Assembly (NCBI GenBank): GCA_029961685.1
Contig: JARWKL010000014.1
Coordinates: 25,951,137 to 26,015,136 of the forward strand
Direction of reading: 5' to 3'
Length of the DNA: 64,000 bases
Origin: Aristolochia californica
Taxonomy: Eukaryota > Streptophyta > Magnoliopsida > Piperales > Aristolochiaceae
The first letter of the stretch is position 1. Every line of letters starts with the position of its first letter. The position numbers were made by a program, and so were the translations under genes. Below, piece after piece: positions 47,203-58,780 of the stretch. The notes below the pieces were generated by a model that did not search any database, was not told the origin of the DNA, and was given only the letters and a program-made list of their open reading frames with translations.

Positions 47203-47424
47203 TGTTAGCCCAAGTGGTGTCACATTCAATTGATAAAAAAAATTAAAATTTTAAGTGGTTAGGAAAATGTACAATAAATATAAAAAATAAAACAAGCACA
47301 ACCACAAGGACAAAATTTTTATTCGCAATGTGCCCCTAGTTATAATCACCTCCCAAGAACTCTTCGATGGGAAAATTTCACAAATTTCGCTACTTCTAAA
47401 AAATATAAAGAGATTTATAGCTCT
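47203..47424. repeat. Repeat X, left part, in R2
   Basis: The counterpart of 41817-42037, starting TGTTAGCCCAAGTGGTG and interrupted by the family A LTR element at 47425. Confidence 0.5.
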
Positions 47425-50400
47425 TGTTAAAAGATACCCAAGTGTGTACGGGTGACATGGCTATTAAATAAGGAGAACTTTCATAAAGATGATATAGAAT
47501 TATAATTATGCAAGCTGGTGTATGTCCTTTTCATTTTAAAGCATGTACCCCTAATGGCATTGTAGTCATTGTAAACACCTTCACACAACCATAAATACAA
47601 CCTCAAGGCATGGGGTAGAGCATTCAAACCTCTTCCTCTTGGCTCTAATTCGTCCTTACACCTCTCTCTCTATTCCTCTTCTCCTCTCCCTTGGTTTCTT
47701 CTTTTCTCTCTCCCTTGAGCTTGAATTCCTCTCTTCTCTCCTTCCCTTGAGATCTCTTGTGTTTATGTGTGGACCCTAGAAATCAACATGGTATTAGAGC
47801 AGGCAAATATCTGAGATGGAAAAAGAGAAGAAGATGGAGAAGAAATGGATGATGAAGAAGAAGAAGAAGAAGAAAAAGAATAAAAAGATACAGAAAAAAA
47901 GAGAAGTATCTTGTTCCCTTTAGTTTCTTGCCCAATACCTTCTTTTATTGGCTTTCTTACCTATATTACCATTTGTAGTATATATAAAAATATATACCAT
48001 TGGAAAGATATTTGCGTCTAGCTTTCAATTAAAGAAGAGTATTTGGAATCAGATTTTTCTAGAAAGAGAAATCTATATCTGAAGCATTAAAGGTCAACAA
48101 AAAAATGTTTCATGTAGCAACAAAAAACCTCAATTTTTTGAATGATTTGTACCAACATAAATGAGAATTCATATTGAGAATTATATCTTAAAATAAATCT
48201 ATGTGAGTCTACTTTCTATCCTAATAAATCATTTCTCAATTTAATCTTTCTAGAGAGTAATATCTATATTGGAAGAATCAAAGGTTATGCTGGTATCTTG
48301 TTACATGCAAAAACCCAAATTTAAACCGATTTTTTTTTTTTTTGCTTCACTTTTTGAGTTGCTAATGTTGGTTAAGTTTCCTTTTTGCTTTTAAAAGCTA
48401 GTCAAGATTTTACCAACTTGAGTATATGTTATGGTCATGGTCCTGGGGTTAAGTACCTATGTCTTTCGCTCCTAATAGGCCGATCTTTTGGATAGTATTG
48501 GCTAGGTGCTTAACATTTGGTATCAGAGCAGGCGCTACGTCACGAGTTCGAATCCCGGCGTGACCAAATTTAGCGGAGAGGGCGACCTAGAGGCTAGATT
48601 AAAATTACTGGTAGGGTCACAAAAGGTGGGTCGGGCCAGTGTCGCTAGAGTGGGCCATCACAAGTGGGATGCCGTGGATGTCGGCTCGTGAAGGTGGGTG
48701 TGATGTTATGATCTTGGGTTAAGTACTTGGCTTTCCGCTACCTACCAGGCCGGTCTTTTGGGTAGTATTGGCTAGGTGCTTAACATTTGGTATCAGAGCA
48801 GGCGCTACGTTGCGAATTTGAATCCTTGTGGCATGAGTCCTGAGTGGCGAGAGTCTTGAGCGAAGGGGGTGACCTAGCAGAAACTAGAGTGGGCCGTCGC
48901 TAGAGTGGGTAGTCGCTAGAGTGTGGCCGCTGTGGTCATGGGCTCGTGAAGGTGGGTGTGATGTTATGGTCCTGGGCTCGTGAAGGTGGGTGTGATGTTA
49001 TGGTCCTGGGGTTAAGTACCTATGTTTTCCTCTCCTAACAGGCCGGTCTTTTGGGTAGTATTGGCTAGGTGCATAACAGTATATTCCCTTTATTAAAACT
49101 TTTCTTTCTTTGATCTCACATCACATTAGTTTCCTTAAGAGATGTCTTTCTCTTTATGATTTTAGTTTCTTTTTTAACAAAGTATGAAAATTTTGAATTA
49201 GACACTCTTGTTTCCTTATTCTATATTCCAAATATTTTAGTGTCCTAAATCTTCCTTATTCCAGAGTTTATCTCTTGAATATTTTCTTTCCAAATTGATT
49301 AAGATGTGTTAAAAAGTAATTACCATATATGAGAAGTGTATGTTTAAAAAGTTCCAATTATTTTTTTCCATCTCAAAACTTCTTATTAGAGATTTAATTT
49401 GAAATTTTTTTCTCAACCATCATGTTCATAGATGGATTGTTTATTTATCTCCCTCTTGAGTCATACCTGGTCAACTAGTTAAGTTATTTAAATACTAATG
49501 TTACAATCTCCTTCTTGTTAAGGTGGCGGTTATTTTCTCTTCCTTGAATCCCCAATTACCCTTTTAGTTGGTTGCCTTTCTCCTGCCATTGTTTTTTCAC
49601 TCTCGTTTACCATCTTTAGCCAACCCTTCGGTGCATTGATTTGGTTTGTTCTTTTTTATATATGGGTGTGTTAAGCTTATTGAAACTTTTTTATCGGTAC
49701 CCTTTGGGTTTTTATCAATGTGTTTTACTTGACAGGCATTACCCTCTTTAGTGATTATTATCACTATTTTTTTCGAAATCTTTTGAGGTTGGTTTTGAGT
49801 CATGTTTTATCACCCATTATTTTACTTTTTTAGAGTTTGTGTTCGATTGAGTTCTTATCCTTGGGACACTCTAATGGAGGAGAAAATTACTACAACTATT
49901 TTTTTTATTTTAAGTTGGGATCATTGCCATTACCTCCTAACTTGAGAGGGAGAATAGAAGGAGAGGGATGAGTGATGGGGTATGTGAAATAATCTATGAT
50001 GAATGATTCCACGAGCTGAATCAGGTCAGTCAAATCCATTAGTCTATTGTTTTGATGTATGTCATCTTCTTATTTTCGTGTATAAATTCAATTTGGAAGT
50101 TTTATGCTGGAGTGGTTGCACCTCCTTTCGAATTTCACCTTTAAGAAGAAGAAGAATTATAATCTACAACGAAGAATTTTGCGTATTGTGGTAATACAAT
50201 TTTATGTGACTAGAATATCCAAGTAAGGGGGAGAACAAGATGAAGACTACAAGCAAGATGTGAACAAGAACAAAATGAGACAAAGCAAGACAATCAAAAT
50301 TTCTTTTTAAAACACACAAGTTTCTTGACCAAATTATTTGCAAGTTAAGTTATAAAGACCAGCTTGAGGGGGAGTGTTAACAGATACCCACGTGTGTAGG

Positions 50401-50748
50401 GGTGGCATGACTAGTAAATAAGGAGAATATTCATAGAGATGTCATAGAATTGTAACTATGCAAGCTAGTGTATGTCCTCTTATGTCTTTTTCCTTTTGAA
50501 GCATGTAGCCCTATGAGCATTATAGTCATTATAAACATCTTCACACAACTATAATTACAACTTCAAGGCACGGGGTAGAGCCTTTAAGCATCTTCTTCTT
50601 GGCTCAAATTCATCCTTACACCACTCTCTCTTTTCCTTTTCTCCTTTCCCTTGATTTCTTCTCTTCTCTCTCCTAAGAGCTAGAGTTCATATCTTCTCTC
50701 TTTCCCTTGAGATATCTTGTGGTTAGGTGTTGGCCCTAGAAATCAACA
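47425..50748 (+). mobile_element. Non-autonomous LTR retrotransposon, family A, copy in R2
   Basis: LTRs 47425-47788 and 50375-50748; primer site TGGTATTAGAGC at 47789; polypurine tract before 50375. It keeps the internal tail (50104-50333) lost from the R1 copy and contains a nested TRIM. No coding domains were seen. Confidence 0.78.
48427..49078 (+). mobile_element. TRIM with three LTRs and two internal domains (652 bp)
   Basis: LTRs of 82-89 bp lie at 48427-48515, 48704-48785 and 48996-49078, each TGTTATG to TAACA. After the first two come TTTGGTATCAGAGCAGGCGC primer sites, and GTGAAGGTGGGTGTGA polypurine-like tracts precede the later LTRs. A partial extra LTR start lies at 48962-48976. 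GTATA flanks the whole (48422-48426 and 49079-49083). R1 shows the empty site (AGTATATTTCC near 43040). It has no coding capacity. Confidence 0.88.
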
Positions 50749-51570
50749 ACTCTCTTAAGCCCAAACAAAGTGCAATCCCCAACTGCTTTTAAACAAACTC
50801 TCCCAAAGAGATTTCCTTACAAGCAACTAGATTCTGGCTCTAGTGGGCATTTCCTCTCTAGATTCAAGCCTCTAGATGGTCAATTCTTCAAGATTCAAGA
50901 TTCTAAAAAAACCTTTACAAGAAAATCAAAAGTAAAAGATAGAAAAAAATAAACTTATAGTTTTTACTTTGGAGAGATAGCCTCAGTTCTAGTGAAAACC
51001 TAGCTTCCCAAGGTTTAAGCACAAGTATAATTGAATGTGGATTGGATAAATGCGAGTGAAGAGAAGTTGAAAGGATAAGCAAAGTAGTAGCAAAAACACT
51101 TTCATTTTGAAAGTTTGAAAGCGAGAATATGACTAGAGGCTATAGTTGGCTTTGAGTATGCAATGTAAGCTCTTTTATGCTTGAGTACATGCTTAACTCC
51201 TCTATATTATAGCATAGAAATAAAAAAACTAACCATTTGTAACAATGGAAAAAGTAAAAAAAGAGAGCTCCACCTCATTGAGCGATCAATGAAAGAGTAT
51301 TGATCGATCAATGCTTCTAACAACATTATTTTTTAAAAATTTCTAGCTAAATGATTGATCAACAAATGATGGAACACTTTAAAATATCATTGAAACATTT
51401 TGGATGATCGATTATTCTTTATAAAGGATGATTAATCGGTTTTTAATGCAAACATTATGTTTCTATCTAGATAATTAATCATAGTTGTTGTTGATGGATC
51501 AATATTTTCTCTAATAATCGATCATTGGTTTTTGAAAATTTTAAAATTCATGATGAAATACTTTGGAGTG
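50749..51570. repeat. Repeat X, right part, with TGATCGATCA-like cluster
   Basis: It starts with CTCTCTTAAGCCC and includes AAGCAACTAGATTCTGGCTCTAG. It ends in a cluster of GATCGATCAATG and ATTGATCAAC words (51280-51540). The R1 counterpart (44487-44801) is cut before the cluster. Confidence 0.5.
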
Positions 51571-53430
51571 GTTTACAACCTTTTTTTTTTTTGAAGTTTT
51601 TTATGAAATAATGTTCAAACCCCTTTAATTTTGCATGCTCTAATACCATGTTGATTTTCAGGATTCCATAGGTAAATTATGTTCGAAACTCACGGCTTGA
51701 TGAAGTCGTGCATAGAAAAATAGCTAAGATCTCGGGATAAAGACTTCCATTAATTGAAAAGAGTTATCGTCAAGCTATTACTGTATTGATAGGTGATTTC
51801 TTTTCTGTTTGAAAAGTTTCCATTTCAGTCATGTAAGATCAAGCAGAGTTGGCAATATTTCACGTTCCTGTAAATCTGGAAAACACACTGCTATTATTCT
51901 AGAAAGTCGTGTTGATTGAGTTAGTGAACGTTTCAGTTTTATGCTAGGATAAGAAACAAGACTCTCGATTTTTTATCTTGCTTTCCTCTCAGTTTTGAGA
52001 TATTTGCAACAGTTGAACTATGGTATCTTCCTTATTATTTTGTCCAACATGTCGAACTCTATGATAGACTCTATCATGCTTAGCTCTATGACACTTATCT
52101 AAGTCAAATGTTACTAGCTGGAATTCCTTCTCTAGTGGCAAGCTGAAACTATCTCGGCTAGTTGTTGAATTGATGGGATTTTGTTTCGTCACTATGTTGT
52201 TGATTTAAAGCCTAGTTTGTCGTGAAATTTTTACTTTGTTGCTATTGCCAATTGATTTTCGGAAACTCCTATGGTCTCCTCTGGTCATTTTCTTACTGAT
52301 AACTCTACTAGATCTAATGGATAAGATCTTATTTCTATCATTGTTCCTATTTTTTTGCAGAAGTCATCGATTTGTCTCTGTTGTGGTTTCCATTTCTGGA
52401 ATATGTTGTCCCACTCTGTTCGGCGTCGGGGAAGAAGATGATTTTTCAGAATTAAATTGCCAACTTAGGTGCTGCCTTGCTGTTATACCGAGGTTCCGAT
52501 CTATAGAGGAAACTCAGCCAGAAAATCCCTCTATGATAGATATTCTCCCGAGCCATCAGTTCTATGCTTCAATTGGGAAGTTTCTATTTTTCGTTGTTGT
52601 CTTTCCTGCTGCTGCGTAATTCTGTTATCTTCGGAAACTCCCGTAACCTTCTGTTAATTCGGAATTGATCTTGGTTGCTACTTTGGGAGGACGAAGGTGC
52701 TGGCTGATTGATCCTGCCGTGTTGCCATTTCCTGACGGCGAACCAACATCTTTGCTGTGCAGGGAAGATGACACTGTTGCTAAATATCAAGTTTCTTAAG
52801 TTAGGAAACTTGATTTAATGAAATGCTTGGTCGAGAGCCTACTGAGCAACCTGGACCGGGCCGAGTTAACCCAACAACCAGAGGCTACTTACTCGTTCTA
52901 TTCATGATCGTGTCATGTCGGACCAATTCAGACGGAGTCAACTCGATCTAGTCAACCTGACTCGGCCCACTTATTTTCTGTCTTGGTTATACGTGTTTTG
53001 GTTCTGAGTTCTATACATATTTCTTCTATGAATTGGTTATATTAGTCTACTATTTGGCTTGGTTATGTATCTCTGACTGAATTATTATCATGGATTATTA
53101 CTCGGTTCCAACATACTATTTTGTGCAACTTCCTTATTTACTGATGGACTTGTTGCGGACTATTTCATGTGTCCTTATTACTCTTAAGGACTTCTATTGT
53201 TTACCGGTTATCCACTACTATACAACTGCACATATGGTGCATAATATTTGGGTCTTAGCCCATTTCCGCTGCTGCTATTGTGTCTCTTTGATTGAGACAT
53301 TATTTATGAAGAAGAAATCCTCGGTTGCTTGCCTTGGGTTGGTTTATTATTTGCTGACTGTTGTCAGCATTGATGTGTCTGATGCGGAAATTTGAATTTC
53401 TTAGAAAAATAAAGCATATGGTGGCCTCAA
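51571..53430. other. Unassigned retroelement-like DNA
   Basis: At 51641-51668 the minus strand reads an LTR-like end AATCAACA followed by TGGTATTAGAGCATGC, a primer site of the family A kind in the opposite orientation. The rest has no recognised domain. Confidence 0.35.
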
Positions 53431-53439
53431 CATCTTATC

Positions 53440-54200
53440 TTCCTCTTTACCCATTACCCTTTGGCAGTCTATCTCCTACCATCCTTAATTTGACTCTCAC
53501 CTACCCTTATTGGCCAACCCTGTTGAAGCATTGTTTTGGTTGATCCCTTTTACATATATGGGTGTTTTAAGTCCATTGAAGCTTTTTATATGTATCCGTT
53601 GGTCTTTTATCGCCGTCTTGTGAATGACAAACATTACCCACTTATCACCCATTTCTACCTTTGAGAGTCGGTGCCCAGGTGGGGATACCATGATGGAGGA
53701 ACTTATTACTACATCTTTGTTATTTGGTTCAAGCTAGAATTCCACTATCTACTATTTTCCTTCTTCACACTCCTTCCATCGTTTCTTATTTTTGGAGGGT
53801 TCCTAAACCATGGATGGGCATAGAAGGGACCAAGACGACAACCTACACTGCTCAAGAACATCCAGCTGGTCGTCCTTCGATAGATACCACAATAATTGTC
53901 GGAGTGGATTCTCCTATGGGCCCAACAACAACTGTTCCTTTAGCAGCTCTTATCATCATAATCAGCCTTTTGGTGGGGGTCTGGCTTCTGTCCCATGGGA
54001 GGTGGCGGTGACTGTGGTGGTGGAGGATACGGCGATGCCGGTGATGGATACAATGGTGCCCATTCCGGTCCGATGTCATGTCAAAAACATTCAAGTAGTG
54101 GAGGTTGTCTCTTTTGGCAGAGGATACTCTCCTGGTAGCAAAAAAACCTACTGATTCTATTTATTGAACAACATCCTCAAAGATAATTTTGAATGTAGGC
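53440..54200 (+). mobile_element. Family A-related internal fragment with Gly-rich gag-like tail
   Basis: 53440-53730 aligns with 43500-43860 and 49540-49890 inside the family A elements. 53960-54110 encodes a broken Gly-rich stretch like copia gag linkers (GGGDCGGGGYGDAGDGYNG). It may be a remnant of the longer relative that family A derives from. Confidence 0.35.
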
Positions 54201-55180
54201 ATTGGTATTGTGTTGTTGTTTACTTGCTCCAGCCTATATGTTAGCAGTTCAATAGCTCCAAAGTAGCTGCCTCCATGCTCACAATTTCAATATTTTGTAT
54301 CATTCAAAAATATGATTTTTTTTTTTAAATTTGATTCTTCTTCTCTTGTACTTAGTGGAACATTAGGTTATATGAATCAAATTCAGCGGTCTCAACTTAG
54401 GTATTTTGGTTTGTTTTGGAGAATCCAATTCTATTAGTTGTTTGTGGCCCTGTTGATATTCAGTTCTACCTCCTTTTTTTCCTTCCCTTATTATTGTTTT
54501 AAATTTAGTGTAAATATATTATTAATTAATAATATGTAAAATATATCTTGTGTTATTTATAAAATTATATATTTATTTATTTATTATTTTTATTTTTATT
54601 ACTGTATTAAATTAGTGATTTATGAGTGGTAATTAAAATAATTTTAAAGTTAGCATTTGATTAATAATTTTTGTTTAATTATTCCTTTTTTATGTTATAA
54701 TATATCTTATGTTATTAATTAATAAATAAATTCATTAATTTATTATATCCGTTTCTGTTACTTTTTACTTTTTACTTTTTTTTATAATTAATCAGTGCTC
54801 AGTTAATTATCACACACAATTATTGTTTTAACGTACAATAAGCTGCAATCATTAAATAATATAATATATGATTTAATTAATTAGTATTTGAATATATTTT
54901 AATTCTATTTTAAATTACTTATTAGTGTAGTAATCATTTTTTTGGGTTAATTATCTGTTAAGATATATATGTTCAATTTAAGTATATTATAACAAGTTAC
55001 TCATTCTTTTGTTTTGGTTATATTTTTCATTTTGTGGCACTAACATTGGAAACTATTTACCAGAACCTTGATACACTAACACTCAACTTTCACTTGAAGT
55101 TGAATTAGATCATTCACTTGAATTTGAGTTTGAACTTGAAGTTGAACCAAAGGAGCACAACCCCCGCCCCCCTTCCCCCC
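54201..55180. other. Very AT-rich DNA
   Basis: Long A/T runs and TTATT/AATAA words (54480-55000). No feature was recognised. Confidence 0.5.
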
Positions 55181-55189
55181 TCTCTTACT

Positions 55190-56940
55190 AAGCATTTATC
55201 CTTTCGAAATGAAACTTTATTACCTTTGTCACAAAATTGACTAATGCTAAGTAAGTCATGCATCAAACCCTTCTATATAATTGACATTGGATTTGAAAGA
55301 GGTTGAAGTACTGATTTTACCAATTCCTTTGATGGTACCTTTGCTATTTTCTCTAGATGTTACATGGCCACTATCTTTCGATTTGAGTTCTACAAACTTG
55401 TTATTATCATCAGTCATGTGCCTCAAACACCGGATATCCAAAATCCATACATTCTTTGGTGTATTGGCATAAAGACAAACATACATCATAAGAAATTTAA
55501 TCATTAGATATCCATTTTAAGTCGGGTCCTCTTTGGTATGAAATTTAAGGTGCTAGGTGAATTTGGGCATTTAAACTTGTTTCCTCGAGGTTTAGTGGGT
55601 TACTACAACCCTTTCGGTTATTTTGGGTACCCAACATTTTTTGATGCCGTTAGCATTTTTATTTGGAAAATGTGGGCATAATGTCCCACTTAATTGCAAT
55701 AGTGGCATCATATATGAGGAATGAGAGTGAACTTTTTGTTTTTGCTTTTCTTGTTCATCCCAACTTTCCCCACTAGTGTGGGTGTTTTTTTATAGACCTT
55801 TGACTTATTGTTCTAATTAATGCCCGCCTTTTCAAAAGCATTAGTCACATGACTTTCATTTACTTCTATCAAGGCATTGAACTTTTCTTTGAGCTTTGCA
55901 ATCTCATGTATTTGAGCATTGCATTTATCTTTTTATTTGTTTAGACTATGAATAGATTTTTTCATCAGTAATTTTAATTCACTTTCATAGTTTGAGTCAC
56001 TTACCTCTTTCGAAGTGGTAGACTCTTCATCATCTTCAATTGCGACGAGTCCAACATCACTTTATTTTTCCTCGAAATAGCTAGACTCTTCTTCCATAGC
56101 ATCCCAAGTAGGGATCAAAACTTGCTTCTTTTTGTTCTTTTAATCCTTGCTTGTGGATAAGGTTCTTCCTTCTAGGTTAGGACACTTGTTTATTCTATGC
56201 CTTGGTTTACCATACTCAAAATAAATTTTAGTTTTCTTAATGTTTTTTTTTTCATTGTGAGTCATATATTGGTTTTTTCTAAAGTTCTTCTTTTGGTACA
56301 TCTTTTGAAGACGTCTAGTGGTTAAGCCCGTCTCACCGTAGCTCTCTTCACTAGATTCCATTGCAACAATTATTTTGGCATGTAGAGCAAGAGTCTTCTT
56401 TTTGGGTTGCTCTTCCTTTTTTTTCTTTTTCTTTTGTAGTTCCATCTCATATGCTAGGAGAATCTTTAAAAACTCTTCCAAGCTCATAGTTTGAAAGTTA
56501 GTATTATGACGGATGAGATCTTCCTCATGTCCCATGACTTTAGAAGTGCATTGAGAAGCTGATCATTTGTTTGTAGAGGAAGATCTCCTCTTCTAGAATA
56601 TTCAATTCATTGATTATGTGAATGAACCTACATTTTATCTCAGCTATTGATTCGCCCCATTTTATTTTGAATTCATCATATTGGGCTATCAAAAAACTAA
56701 CTCTAGAATCCTCAACTCTAGTGGTTCCTTCATTTCTAACCTCAAGTTTATCCCATATTTCTTCGACGGTCTTACATGCAGAGACCCAATTGAACTCATT
56801 TGATCTTAAGGCACACAACAATAAGTTGATGACCATAAAGTTTGTTCAAACTGTCAGATTTTTCTTAGACCATATCTCAATATCACTGAAATCATGGACA
56901 TCTATTCATGTGGATCCATGCCAATAAAGAACCTATCATT
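55190..56940 (-). pseudogene. Decayed copia gag and protease start
   Basis: Minus strand: gag UBN2-like domain (56836-56540; TVEEIWDKLEVRNEGTTRV, IKCRFIHIINELNIL), gag tail with a lysine run and a degenerate knuckle in which the first Cys pair is lost (EYGKPRHRINKCPN, about 56240-56160), then protease with WILDIRCLRHMTDD in place of WILDSGC (about 55460). It matches 32420-30880 of the other copia remnant, so both belong to one family. RT and RNase H are absent. It is non-functional. Confidence 0.75.
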
Positions 56941-58780
56941 TTCTCATAAACAAGAGATTGTGACTCACCCTAAGCAGGCAAACCCTCCATCCAAGTCCAT
57001 TTGATCAATGGCTGTAGCTTTTTATAAAGTACCCATTGTTTAAGTAGTTGAAATTGCTTGCAGATATCGATATTTGCTGTAGCCATGCAAGAAACGAACA
57101 ATAAGAAAAGGTTACGCCGAAAAAGGATGGAATAAGCATTAGAACTGCCCTTGCAAAGGTGGAGTAAACTGATAGGATTGACGGTTTCTGTTGGATCTAG
57201 CTAGACAAGCAATGGAGGATGTTGGAAAGCCAGTCTAAGCTTAGGTAAGTGATGGAAGGGGACAAGGTTGGGACAGGCTTTTGAACGGAAGAAAAACCCA
57301 GGCAAGCTGCTCGGTCCCCCACTTCTTCTGCTGCTGGCTACAGCTTCCTTGGGTGAATTTCAGAAAAAAAAGTTTTCTTGATTTGTCTCCTCTCTCAGTG
57401 CTCTCTGAGTAAGGTCAAACCTTCACTGTCAATCCCTACGTCCATGGAAGATGCCTTCCCGGACCCAGCTGTCGGATAAGGGAAAATCTTTCACTTTTTG
57501 GACATTATTTGCAACATAAGCTCCCTGAGTGGGCTCGTATCAAACTATAATGTGTCATTTATGCATAATGCATACCCTCCCATTCCCATCCCATTTCATT
57601 CAAACATATCATACATCATTAAATAAAAATAACTTATTCAAAATGATAGAATGGTTAATTAGATAGATAAACAGATTAAGAGAAAAAATTAATAAAAATT
57701 CTATAAAATCTTAGAAGCTATACCATAGAATCCAAAGAAAATGGCACTTGAATCGTGTTTTATCTTAGATAAAAATTATTGAATTCTCACTATATGTTGG
57801 GTACAAAATCCTCACCTTTTTTTTATTCCGTTTAACGTATGTAAATGAGTAATCCGATAAAAATACACGAATACCTAATCGATAAAAAATTTATTCTATT
57901 TTTATTTTATTTAATAAATAATAAATAAAACAAAATAGAAGGATAAAGTTGACACATCTAACCTCTTGTCATCTCTTGTTTGGATGGTTGTTTTATACTA
58001 AGGAATGATCAAAAGAATATAAATTTGATATAGCTCAACTATAACTCGACTTGGTCGAACAGTGAGAAAGACTGAAGAGGATGAATCGAGTTATCAGGGA
58101 GAGTAATGGATTCAACTAATTGAACTTTTCCTAGACTTTTGCATATTGGCTCTAGGGCACATTCCACTCATAGACAAACTTGAAAATGTAGATGGGTTTA
58201 GGGGATAAGTATTTAACATGACCAAAGTGACCTCAAAATAACCTAAAAATTTACCACTATAATGCAAAACATCAACAATGTTATCTAAATCCTAAAAATA
58301 AACCTAGATTAAACACAAGTTAGTTTCGATGTCGATGTCGATTAAATTAGATATATGACATCATAATGAAGTCATTAATTTTTTAAAAAAGAGGAAAAAG
58401 AAATTGGGAAGCAACAATCTCCCTCCCATACCCCCTTCTTTATGTAAAAACAAGGAGAGGGGAGAGGGGCTTATAAGTATTTAAGCTAAATATATATTTT
58501 TTAATTTTTTAATGAATTATATTCTGAATATATCAAATAAACCTTATTCTACATGAATTTATTAAATTTTTTAATTTTTTAACTTATGGGTAGGCAATAT
58601 CGGCTTAAAATCTAAGTATGTAACGTTTATCGGGCTGTATCGGTTTGTCACAAATAAATAATATTAACTTATATATATGCCACCATTGACTTTTGGGGTT
58701 TTGATGAACCCGGTTTGCATTTAGGTTTTGGTAAACCCGAGCCAACCGGCCCATCCATGCAGAACCTAATCGTTTCTCCC
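56941..58780. other. Intergenic DNA, possible gene 5' remnant at 57085-56968
   Basis: A minus-strand ATG near 57086 opens a short frame beginning MATANIDICKQFQLLKQW, with splice-donor-like sequence behind it. The upstream DNA is less AT-rich than its surroundings. The copia fragment begins right after. I cannot identify a family. 57540-58780 is AT-rich with nothing recognised. Confidence 0.2.

Larger units (their letters stand above)
45239..51064 (+). repeat. Duplicated block R2 (about 5.8 kb)
   Basis: This is the direct-repeat partner of 39813-44801, with small indels and scattered substitutions throughout. It is longer because it carries the TRIM at 48427-49078 and keeps 230 bp deleted from R1. 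The (CT)n tract is at 46804-46830. Confidence 0.8.

Noticed and set aside
48541..48560. GAGTTCGAATCCCGG as a tRNA gene T-arm or SINE B box
   Set aside because: No cloverleaf or A box can be formed, and the segment is the internal domain of a TRIM just after its primer site.
53724..54154. Two overlapping plus-strand ORFs (95 and 114 codons)
   Set aside because: They are frame-shifted readings of a gag-like Gly-rich remnant rather than separate genes.
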